Source of the DNA: Microbulbifer variabilis ATCC 700307 | Lineage (GTDB): Bacteria > Pseudomonadota > Gammaproteobacteria > Pseudomonadales > Cellvibrionaceae | Direction of reading: 5' to 3' | DNA: 64,000 nucleotides | Assembly (NCBI RefSeq): GCF_000380565.1 | Contig: NZ_AQYJ01000027.1 | Span: 310,001-374,000 of the forward strand | Position numbers and translations under genes: made by a program | Notes under the pieces: generated by a model | The model's database searches: none | What the model saw: the letters and a program-made list of their open reading frames with translations, nothing else | What the model was told of the DNA's origin: nothing | Part shown: positions 1 through 7,008 of the stretch, piece after piece | Layout: each line of letters begins with the position of its first letter | Numbering within the stretch: the first letter of the stretch is position 1

Positions 1-1466
1 CACTGCTCATTGGCCTGGTAAACAACCCCCAGACCGGGCAGCCACTCATCCACCTGATTGGAACGGTAGCTGCCCTTCTCAGTACGATCGGCGTCGTTAT
101 AACGCTGCTGCTCGGTCTCTATATCCTCGTAGCGAAGAACAGCAGTGAGAGTCAGCTTTTCGTTCAGCCTGATATCGTCGTAGATAAAGAACGAGGTAGC
201 CTCAGCTTCTTCGACACGGTTATTGCTGGCGCTAGGCAGCTCAACACTATCAAATACCAGTTGGCCATCAATTTGGTTGTAAATTTCTACAGGTTGATAT
301 CTGTCGACTTCATCCTGATGTTGACGCAGGCCGAATGTCAGCTCGTGGGCAATAGCACCAGTGTTAAAGCGCCAATCGGCACTGATTTGCAGACCCTTGG
401 CCTCGTACTCGCGGTTGTTATGCTTGATACCAAAGGTGTAATCCTCAGTGCCATCCAACACCGCTTGGGGATCTATAACTCCGTCAACAGCGCCGCCGGT
501 ATTAACAGCATCTATCAATTCACCCTCGCTGACCTTAAACCAGTCGCGCTTAAACTTGTTGTAATAAGCCTGGGTATGCAGGGTAAAGCTGTCACTCAAC
601 TCGATGCTGTGGTTCAGCTGAACGGTGCTGTGGCGATTCTGCATTTCATCCAGGGCACTGATACCATAGCGACGATTAGGATCATCGTTAAAGTCGGCAT
701 CCGTCAGTCCTAGATAACTCATGCCTGACTCCTCTTCGGAGTACTGCAGCTTGATATCCAACTGCTGGCGAAAGATCGCATCCGCATCGGACTGCAGGCG
801 GCCTTTCAGCAGGTAATCTTCTTTAGCAATATCCGCGCTGTCCGCGCGATCGATTTCGCGGAAGCCGTCCGCATACTGTTGCTGGGTCTCCAGCAGCCAG
901 CCGGTATTTTCTGTGCTGGTACCATAGTGTGCGTGCAGACGGGTCTCACCGTATTCACCGGCTTCTAGCTGCACCATGCCCTGGCTGGAAGTTGGGATTG
1001 GTGTGCTCAACATATTTACCGCACCACCAACAGTAAATGGACCGTATTGCAATGCGGCGGGGCCTTTGAGCACTTCAATGGCATCCATACGGCCTGCACT
1101 CGGGAAATAGTAAGCCTCCGGTGCCGAGTAAGGTGCCGGAGCTACCAATACGCCATCTTCCATCAGTGAGATCTTGGCAGAGCGGCCACCCTGTGCACCA
1201 CGAATACCAATATTCGGACGCAGACCATAGCCATCCTCTTCGAGGATGTAGACACCCGGTACAGAACGCATCATGCGGTTGATATCTACATACTCGAATT
1301 CGGCCAGCTCATCAGCATCAACCAGGTGCGCGGAACCCGGTAGCGTCGAAATGGACTCGGAATCGCCAATAACGGTAACCGTCTCCAGGCGCTGTTCAGC
1401 CAAGGTTGGTGCAGCTGTAACAGCCGCCAGGGCGATAGCCAATGGCGACAGGAAAAATTTCTTCAT
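1..1466 (-). CDS. FecA-like TonB-dependent outer-membrane receptor (C-terminus beyond the window)
   Basis: The minus strand from the ATG at 1466 is open to the window edge and gives 488 residues. A signal peptide (MKKFFLSPLAIALAAVTAAPTLA) is followed by a TonB-box-like stretch (ETVTVIG) and a plug domain with the family motifs NIGIRG and KGPAALQYGPFTVGGAVNM. The start of a beta-barrel follows. By family it imports a ferric chelate or another scarce ligand across the outer membrane using TonB energy. The plug resembles FecA (ferric citrate) more than siderophore receptors such as FepA, but the ligand cannot be fixed. An AGGAGGG-like site (GGAGGG) lies just before the ATG. The last part of the barrel and the C-terminal Phe/Trp are outside the window. 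Confidence 0.9.
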   Translation of the reverse strand, partial: MKKFFLSPLAIALAAVTAAPTLAEQRLETVTVIGDSESISTLPGSAHLVDADELAEFEYVDINRMMRSVPGVYILEEDGYGLRPNIGIRGAQGGRSAKISLMEDGVLVAPAPYSAPEAYYFPSAGRMDAIEVLKGPAALQYGPFTVGGAVNMLSTPIPTSSQGMVQLEAGEYGETRLHAHYGTSTENTGWLLETQQQYADGFREIDRADSADIAKEDYLLKGRLQSDADAIFRQQLDIKLQYSEEESGMSYLGLTDADFNDDPNRRYGISALDEMQNRHSTVQLNHSIELSDSFTLHTQAYYNKFKRDWFKVSEGELIDAVNTGGAVDGVIDPQAVLDGTEDYTFGIKHNNREYEAKGLQISADWRFNTGAIAHELTFGLRQHQDEVDRYQPVEIYNQIDGQLVFDSVELPSASNNRVEEAEATSFFIYDDIRLNEKLTLTAVLRYEDIETEQQRYNDADRTEKGSYRSNQVDEWLPGLGVVYQANEQ

Positions 1467-1500
1467 GAACCCTCCATTGAGTCGTTATAGCTTTGTAATT

Positions 1501-1535
1501 ATTGTTATTAATAAGAATGATTGTATTTTACCATT
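1501..1535 (-). promoter_or_regulatory. possible Fur-type operator/promoter of the TonB receptor
   Basis: The AT-rich stretch 35-70 bases upstream of the receptor ATG contains AATAAGAATGATTGTATT-like sequence. It matches the 19-base Fur consensus at only about half of its positions. Iron regulation of such receptors is usual, so the site is plausible, but the match alone is weak. Confidence 0.3.
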
Positions 1536-1696
1536 ATAAACCCAATGGCATAACAGAACTATTTCTTGCCTTTTGATGCCTTCATGAGGAAAAAATGGCT
1601 GTCTTTATAGTTTCTATCCTAATAAGGGGATGTTTTCTAGGATCTAACCTTTGACCCGACTAGCATTGGGCCCATGTATCCGCCTCGGGGGTGCCC

Positions 1697-2140
1697 ATGA
1701 TTCGAAAGGCAGAACTCAAAGAACTGGACAGGCTGGAGCAACTCTGGCTCCATGCGACAGCCAACTCTCACCCCTCTTTGTCCCGCCAATTCTGGCTCGA
1801 TCACGTCGCGCAGTTTCGTCGTGACTGCCGCCAGGCCAGTCTCTGCCTCGTATTTACAGGACGCCACAATGCCGTAGCCGAAGCATTCATTACTCTTCTT
1901 GACCGGGACCGCATAGCCTATCTCTGTGTCAGTCCAATATTTTCGGGCTGCGGCATTGGCGCCAGCCTGCTCTCCGCAGCGGGTAAAGGTAGGCTCCAAC
2001 TGCAAACCGAGGTATTGAGGGAAAACCTCCGCACACGTTATTTCCTACAAAAACAAGGGTTTGTGGAAACCGAGCGGCGTTATATTGCTGAATACGGCCA
2101 GCACCTGATCCAGATGCGCTTCGATCGCACCCTGGATTAG
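1697..2140 (+). CDS. GNAT family N-acetyltransferase (YjaB-like)
   Basis: A 147-residue protein beginning MIRKAELKEL with the GNAT fold pattern. The acetyl-CoA pyrophosphate-binding loop is V-x-P-x-F-x-G-C-G-I-G in the middle of the protein, and the terminal strand/helix region is YFLQKQGFVETERR. Size and layout resemble E. coli YjaB, a small acetyltransferase of unsettled substrate. I prefer the ATG at 1697, with GGGGG about five bases upstream. A GTG at 1691 would add two residues. The gene stands alone between the divergent TonB receptor and the PAPS-reductase-like gene. The acceptor substrate is unknown. Confidence 0.8.
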   Translation: MIRKAELKELDRLEQLWLHATANSHPSLSRQFWLDHVAQFRRDCRQASLCLVFTGRHNAVAEAFITLLDRDRIAYLCVSPIFSGCGIGASLLSAAGKGRLQLQTEVLRENLRTRYFLQKQGFVETERRYIAEYGQHLIQMRFDRTLD

Positions 2141-2280
2141 CTCTTTATAGCCATGAGCCCTAGTCAAAAGCTTTTACTTATAACTGAAGCTTATTGATTC
2201 ACTTCTTTTTATTGTTTCTACGCGACAAATTAAGCGGGTAGCATGCGTTCTACCCTAACTATCCTATGCGCTGATTTCTT

Positions 2281-2961
2281 ATGGGACACCACGCTTCCAC
2301 CAACACCGTGCAGTCTTTTTCCGACCGCTTCTTCCACCACGGTGCCGATTTGGCATCGCTGAACAAGTCTTTTGTTGGGGCCAAGCCCAGCGAGATCATG
2401 CGGTTCACCATGGAAAAGGCACAAAACCCGGTAGTTTTTACAAACTTCCGCCCACTTGCGGTCGCTTTTCTGCACCTGGTCACCAAAGCCAAGCCAGATA
2501 TCCCAGTTATTTGGGTGGATCACGGATACAACACACCAGAAACCTACCGGCATATCGAAAATGTCGTGAGGACGCTGAACCTGAATCTGCGTACCTATTC
2601 ACCCAAGATATCGGCAGCTCACTACAATGCGGTCTATGGTGGTATCCCGCAGTTGGATACCCCCGAGCATGACTTCTTCTCACGCACGGTAAAGCTTGAA
2701 CCCTTTAACCGCGCAATGCAGGAGTTACAACCCGATGTCTGGTTGAATGGTATCCGCCACGATCAAAATGCCCATCGCAAAAATCTGGATGTGTTTACTC
2801 AAGGCAATCACGGCACCATTCGTGTAGCGCCGATGTTCCACCTAAAAGAAATTGATGTTGAAGAGTACGTTTACGAGAATGACCTTCCCGATAACGATAT
2901 TTACTTTGATCCAACTAAAGGTGAGGAGCACCGGGAGTGCGGGTTGTTACTGGAAAAATAG
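2281..2961 (+). CDS. phosphoadenylylsulfate reductase-like protein (CysH family)
   Basis: This 226-residue protein aligns by eye with E. coli CysH. The shared blocks are KPDIPVIWVDHGYNTPETYR (PDIPVILTDTGYLFPETYR in CysH), KLEPFNRAMQEL and GIRHDQNAHRKNL (GLRREQSGSRANL). The C-terminus carries ECGL, whose cysteine is the catalytic nucleophile in PAPS reductases. There is no Cys-Cys/Cys-x-x-Cys cluster, so it would be a thioredoxin-dependent PAPS enzyme and not an iron-sulphur APS reductase. Two deviations stand out. The PP-loop SSSFG of CysH is TNFRP here, and the loop before ECGL is short and lacks the GDTHTT segment. It may have a modified substrate. No other sulfate-assimilation gene lies nearby. 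The ATG at 2281 is the first start after an in-frame stop; no strong ribosome-binding site is visible. Confidence 0.75.
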   Translation: MGHHASTNTVQSFSDRFFHHGADLASLNKSFVGAKPSEIMRFTMEKAQNPVVFTNFRPLAVAFLHLVTKAKPDIPVIWVDHGYNTPETYRHIENVVRTLNLNLRTYSPKISAAHYNAVYGGIPQLDTPEHDFFSRTVKLEPFNRAMQELQPDVWLNGIRHDQNAHRKNLDVFTQGNHGTIRVAPMFHLKEIDVEEYVYENDLPDNDIYFDPTKGEEHRECGLLLEK

Positions 2962-3083
2962 AGTGGAATACTCGGTGAGGACTAGCGTGCTTCGCCTATC
3001 TCTTTAACAAGGCCTTCTATCCCAGCCGATTATAAAGTAAATACTTTTTGCGTATTTAACGAATAAAAAAATCTATTACAAAA

Positions 3084-3110
3084 GGCGAGTCTCGACTCGC
3101 TGTATTTTTT
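3084..3110 (+). terminator. rho-independent terminator downstream of the CysH-like gene
   Basis: The inverted repeat GCGAGT-CTCG-ACTCGC (3085-3100) is followed by TGTATTTTTTT, an intrinsic terminator reading rightwards. Confidence 0.7.
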
Positions 3111-3162
3111 TCAAAAAGGAGACTCTTCTATTTACTTCTGCGTAAATCCAGAAGAGTCCTTA
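3111..3162 (-). terminator. rho-independent terminator of the SRPBCC gene
   Basis: A long stem pairs GACTCTTCT plus TTTAC (3121-3135) with GTAAA plus AGAAGAGTC (3142-3158), with a small bulge and a TTCTGC loop. On the minus strand it is followed by CTCCTTTTTG. It faces the rightward terminator next to it and insulates the convergent genes. Confidence 0.7.
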
Positions 3163-3183
3163 AATTACTTATCATGCGATAGG

Positions 3184-3690
3184 CTAGGCAACTGCCTCTT
3201 TGGCGAGATGACCTCCTTTTTCCATGTGAATTTTTAGGTCCTTCAGCATTTGCTCAAATTGAGAGCCGGTCATCTTCTTCACCACAGGGCTCAACACACC
3301 TCCTAAAGCATTTAACTCCATATTTGCAGTGAAATTCACTGTAGTGCCACCACCAACAGAGGGGCTTAATTTAAATTTAGATAAACTCTTTTTAACGGGG
3401 AATCCCGGTGGCGTATTTTTTGTTTCAACCGAGACATCCAGTTCATAGTTTTTCTCATCAAACCTTGTAATAGTTTCATCTGCGACAAGACCCGACGGTC
3501 CCTTATTTGTCAGCACACAAACCCGGCCTTCTACACTCGCATTTTCAACAGGTTTTCCTTCCTTAGCAAAGGAGTGAGGGATTAAAGTCATCCACTCAGA
3601 GGCTGTGTAAAAATCAACGGCAAGGACCTTCCAAACCTCATCAATTGGGCGGTCGATTGCGATTTCTCGGTTTACTTGGGCTTCTTTCAT
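3184..3690 (-). CDS. SRPBCC/START-like protein (polyketide cyclase/dehydrase family)
   Basis: This 168-residue protein starts EAQVNREIAIDRPIDEVWKVL, the typical first strand and helix of the helix-grip (SRPBCC) fold. Alternating strands ending in a long C-terminal helix (VKKMTGSQFEQMLKDLKIHME) complete the fold. These proteins bind hydrophobic ligands in a cavity; the ligand here cannot be read from sequence. No signal peptide or membrane segment is present. It is divergently arranged with the LysR gene across 94 bases, a layout in which the regulator often controls its neighbour. A GGAGATCAGAG-type site precedes the ATG at 3690. Confidence 0.8.
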   Translation of the reverse strand: MKEAQVNREIAIDRPIDEVWKVLAVDFYTASEWMTLIPHSFAKEGKPVENASVEGRVCVLTNKGPSGLVADETITRFDEKNYELDVSVETKNTPPGFPVKKSLSKFKLSPSVGGGTTVNFTANMELNALGGVLSPVVKKMTGSQFEQMLKDLKIHMEKGGHLAKEAVA

Positions 3691-3784
3691 CTCTGATCTC
3701 CTGGGTTTCTCTACGGGAGTGCTATTGACGGGAGACAGATTAACTGGACACTATATGCAACGGAATACAGCAAAATAGGACAGT

Positions 3785-4702
3785 GTGTTGCATAAAGAGT
3801 CCATAGATTGGGGAGATATCCAGTTCTTTATCGCGGTAGCCAGGAGTAAGAGTGCTCGCAGCGTTGCTGACGACTTTAAAGTCAGCCATTCCACAGTTTC
3901 TCGCCGTATTGATGCCCTGGAGGAAAAGCTTCAGGCCAAGCTGTTTTATCGCAGCTCCAAAGGCTATCAGCTGACGGAGGATGGCAAAGCGATGCTCGAC
4001 TATGCCCAATCGGCAGAGCAGTATCTAAATGCCGCGCAAAAGCATTTACAGGGAGGGAGTAACCAGCTCTCCGGGGAAGTTCGCATCACGATGCCGGATG
4101 TAGTCGCATCGCACTTAATTATCCCCTACCTAAATGACTTCTCACGTGCGTATCCAGAGATCAACGTACAGCTACTGGTTACTAGCCACGTTCTCGATTT
4201 GGAAAGTCACCAAGCCGACATAGCACTTCGTATTCTCCCCAAAGGCGGCGTAAATGTTTCGGATCGACTTGTTGCTCGCAAGCTCGCCGACCTACCCAGT
4301 TGCTGTTACGGTTCTCCAAGGTATATCGAGGAATCTGTACCTGACGATGGTCACTGGCTCGGCTGGAGTGGCGATGACGCCATATTGAATTGGGCCAAAG
4401 ACACACCCTATCCACAGATGCCTTATCAGCACCAGATTAATCACGGCTTGATACAGCTAGAGGCAGTTAAGAGTGGACTGGGGCTGGCCAGGCTGCCCTG
4501 CTTTCTTGCAGATGGTGCTGAAGGAGTCATTCGGGTCCCTGGGGCAGCTCCATCCCGCCTGCATGAACTGTGGCTAGTCTCCAATCCAGAGCACCGCAAT
4601 GTTATGCGTTTTAAGGTTTTTAGGGAGTTTATCGTGGAGTTGTTTAGTCGTCTTGTAGACAAGCTTGATGGAAAGCAGGGTTATATTAATACCAAGAACT
4701 GA
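3785..4702 (+). CDS. LysR-family transcriptional regulator
   Basis: This 305-residue regulator has an N-terminal winged helix-turn-helix (residues about 8-65: DWGDIQFFIAVARSKSARSV, then a recognition helix with HSTVSRRIDALE). A periplasmic-binding-protein-like effector domain follows. The start is GTG at 3785, with AGGAC a few bases upstream; a TTG at 3788 is the alternative. The DW-D-x-x-x-F-x-A-V-A-R-x-x-S beginning matches the large LysR subgroup found next to genes for small catabolic or stress proteins. Its likely target is the divergent SRPBCC gene and itself, through the 3691-3784 intergenic region. The inducer is unknown. Confidence 0.9.
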   Translation: MLHKESIDWGDIQFFIAVARSKSARSVADDFKVSHSTVSRRIDALEEKLQAKLFYRSSKGYQLTEDGKAMLDYAQSAEQYLNAAQKHLQGGSNQLSGEVRITMPDVVASHLIIPYLNDFSRAYPEINVQLLVTSHVLDLESHQADIALRILPKGGVNVSDRLVARKLADLPSCCYGSPRYIEESVPDDGHWLGWSGDDAILNWAKDTPYPQMPYQHQINHGLIQLEAVKSGLGLARLPCFLADGAEGVIRVPGAAPSRLHELWLVSNPEHRNVMRFKVFREFIVELFSRLVDKLDGKQGYINTKN

Positions 4703-4728
4703 TCCGAAGATCACTAGATCTACATAAA

Positions 4729-4757
4729 GACGGTTCATCTAAAGGGGCGGGTTATAA
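4729..4757 (+). promoter_or_regulatory. candidate promoter of the methyltransferase cassette
   Basis: A perfect -10 hexamer TATAAT lies at 4752-4757, 62 bases before the methyltransferase ATG. The -35 region (about 4729-4734, GACGGT) is poor, so the promoter would be weak or activator-dependent. Three GATC tetramers lie just upstream (4701-4720). Confidence 0.4.
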
Positions 4758-4818
4758 TCTTCTCTTGTTTACGGCTGCCGGCTTGTTTAACCTGGCGTAA
4801 ATAGATTGGATTTTTTTG

Positions 4819-5799
4819 ATGCTTACTTTTGTAGATCTTTTTTGCGGCGGGGGCTTTGGTGCGCGTGGTGCAGTCAGTGCAGGAGCAACTCCTCTTCTTG
4901 CTGTGGATGCCTGGGATCTCGCGACAGAGACCTATCAACATAACTTTCCCGAAGCGGAGGTTCTTACCGAGCGTATTGAGAATGTGGTTCCGAGAAAATA
5001 TGCCAAGAAGTATCAGCCAGATGTACTGCTCACCTCTCCTGAATGCACGTCCCATTCCATCGCCCGTGGTGCCCGCCCCGGCTGTGAACAGAGCAAAGAA
5101 ACTGCCCTGGGAATAATTCCGTGGATGCGGGCCCTTAAGCCCCGTTGGGTAATCGTGGAGAACGTACCACAGATGAAGAAGTGGGATGGCCTGGAAAATC
5201 TCATCCGGGACATCCGTGGGCAAAAATATGAAGTCAGCCCACTGGAGTTGAATGCTGCTGACTTTGGTGCCCCACAGGCTAGAAAGCGTATGTTTCTGGT
5301 TTGCGACAGGATGGGAACTAAGATAACCAAAGAAGACCTTCTGAAGCTTCATAGACGCCAGCGGAAAAATGCTGCATCAATTATCGACTGGACAGGGCAG
5401 TACAAGTCCAAGCCGCTTTATAGTCCAAATAGGGCGAAGGCAACTATCGAACGCGCCGAACGTGCAATGGCCGAACTTGGAAAAAACAAAGACTTCCTGA
5501 TTGTCTATTACGGTTCTGATTATGCTGGCGGCTGGCAAAGACTTGAGGACCCTTTGCGTACAGTAACAACATTAGACCGCTTCGGCTTGGTCACATGGGA
5601 AAAAGGTGAGCCTCAGCTCAGAATGCTCCAACCACCGGAACTGCTTAAAGCAATGTGCGGCAATAGCAAACACAAACTGCCTGTGGGTAATCGCCGGGAT
5701 AAAGTCAAACTTTGTGGTAATGGAGTCTGTTCACCTGTTACAGAAATTATCTTCAAAAAGTTGAACCAGCTCGATCAGATCAACCGTGAAGTAGCATGA
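4819..5799 (+). CDS. DNA (cytosine-5-)-methyltransferase
   Basis: A 326-residue C5-MTase transferring methyl from SAM to cytosine in a specific duplex site. The motifs are in the usual order: motif I DLFCGGGGFG-like (residues 6-14), motif IV SPECTSHS with catalytic Cys76, motif VI ENV (114-116), motif VIII QARKR (153-157), a target-recognition region, then RTVTT and a C-terminal CGNGV block. The catalytic dipeptide is Glu-Cys (PEC) where classical enzymes have PPC or FPC; other members of this subfamily also show PEC as I recall. ATG 4819 is chosen over the in-frame TTG at 4816. The stop overlaps the next start as ATGA, so methyltransferase and nuclease are translationally coupled, as in type II restriction-modification operons. 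Confidence 0.9.
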   Translation: MLTFVDLFCGGGFGARGAVSAGATPLLAVDAWDLATETYQHNFPEAEVLTERIENVVPRKYAKKYQPDVLLTSPECTSHSIARGARPGCEQSKETALGIIPWMRALKPRWVIVENVPQMKKWDGLENLIRDIRGQKYEVSPLELNAADFGAPQARKRMFLVCDRMGTKITKEDLLKLHRRQRKNAASIIDWTGQYKSKPLYSPNRAKATIERAERAMAELGKNKDFLIVYYGSDYAGGWQRLEDPLRTVTTLDRFGLVTWEKGEPQLRMLQPPELLKAMCGNSKHKLPVGNRRDKVKLCGNGVCSPVTEIIFKKLNQLDQINREVA

Positions 5800-6613
5800 T
5801 GGAGATCATCAGTACGGATCTTGCCAACCAGGATCTTTTTGTTGATGCAATTTACGGTGGTTCCAGAAAGGGTAACTTCTCTGATGACCCGCTTCCTGCA
5901 CTGTTAAGTATTGATAACGGAACAGGGTTCCGGTGTCTCGGAAGCCCTAGAACGGAAGTTGACACTCTTAAGTTACTAGTACTTCAGACTGATTTCTCGA
6001 ATCTTGACTGGCCAGATGAACGGGATATTGAGAACGGCTTGGCCCTGACTTCTCCTCATGCTCCGAAGCCATGGCTCGACTGGATAAATAAGCGTAAATA
6101 CAATCGGCTGGTCGCAGAAACAACAGTCGGTATCCGGTCTACGAAAGAGCAAACGGATCTTTCCACCGATGAACAGTCAGTTATCTCATCCTCTACAATC
6201 GCTTCAGGGATTCTCCAGCCGGGTTTGAGTCCCTTGCCGCTGATTTGGTCGGCATCGCGATGCCAAATACTCACAATATTGAGATAACCAGGCCTTGGCG
6301 GGATGCAATAGGTAAATACCGTATCTGTCAGGGAGCAAGTGGTATTGACGTTGATTTCGTAATGGAGGCGAAATCCTATACGATAGGCAATAGAGTTGGA
6401 GTAAAGGAAATTTCACGATTGATTTCCCGGCTGCGTCATCGTCAGTTTGGAGTATTAATAACCACTGCCCATCTTGCAAACCAAGTATACAAGGAACTCA
6501 AAAGCGACGAGCACCCGGTTGTTGTTTTATGCGCATCAGATATTGCCAAGCTCCTACTTAAAAAGCTGGGAAACCCATCAGGTGTCCAGCGCTCGTTAGA
6601 TCAAAATCACTGA
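5796..6613 (+). pseudogene. type II restriction endonuclease, frameshifted and internally deleted remnant
   Basis: Two reading frames together look like one PD-(D/E)XK restriction enzyme. The first (5796 to about 6221) holds an N-terminal block LGSPRTEVDTLKLLVL...DWPDERDIENG. The second (about 6221-6613) holds FESLAADLVGIAMP, TRPWRDAIGKYRI, the active-site core DVDFVMEAK, and SRLISRLRHRQFGVLITTA...HPVVVL. A one-base shift near 6221-6224 separates them. From my recollection of full-length relatives (about 380-400 residues), two further pieces are missing: a long segment between DIENG and the ALTSPHAPKPWLDW block, and a GGRD-type insertion in TRPWRDGGRDAIG. The joined product would be about 272 residues. 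I read it as decayed, but see the finding on a possible slippery site. Confidence 0.65.
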
Positions 6614-7008
6614 CTCAAGAGTGCTTCAACGCGTTCCACGCAAGCCGGTAGGTTTTCTTTTATTTCGTGCTCCCAGATCCTGAGCACCCGCCATCCTGAC
6701 TGTTTTAACTCTTGTGAAACCTGCCTGTCACGCTCACAGTTTTTATTGATTTTTTTCATCCAAAACTCAGTGCGGGTTTTAGGTACTACGAAATGTTTTG
6801 GGCATTTGTGCCAAAAGCAACCATCAACAAAAACTGCTACTTGTGGAGTGACAAATATGAAATCTGGTTTTCCAATTAGATCGCTCTTCAATCTATAGCG
6901 ATATCCAAGCCGCCAAAGAGACTTCCGTAACCTAATTTCAGGCTTTGTATTTGAGCCAGAAATCCTCGACATACAAAAGGATCTTTGGGAAGCGGTTAGG
7001 ACATCCAT
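6607..7008 (-). CDS. vsr: very short patch repair (Vsr) mismatch endonuclease
   Basis: A 133-residue Vsr family nuclease. E. coli Vsr nicks 5' of the T in T:G mismatches produced by deamination of 5-methylcytosine. The motifs KPDFIF (catalytic Asp49), VDGCFWHKCPKHF (metal/zinc-site residues, His67), TRTEFWMKKINKNCERD and WRVLRIWEHE match E. coli Vsr closely. It is shorter at the N-terminus than E. coli Vsr (156 residues) but keeps the catalytic core. Its partner is the C5 methyltransferase at 4819. It is convergent with, and overlaps by seven bases, the end of the endonuclease remnant. It directly abuts the upstream GHKL gene (stop at 7009-7011), so the two form one transcript. Confidence 0.93.
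   Translation of the reverse strand: MDVLTASQRSFCMSRISGSNTKPEIRLRKSLWRLGYRYRLKSDLIGKPDFIFVTPQVAVFVDGCFWHKCPKHFVVPKTRTEFWMKKINKNCERDRQVSQELKQSGWRVLRIWEHEIKENLPACVERVEALLSQ

Noticed and set aside
1501-1535. A confident Fur box
   Set aside because: Only about half of the consensus positions match, so it is listed as a weak candidate only.
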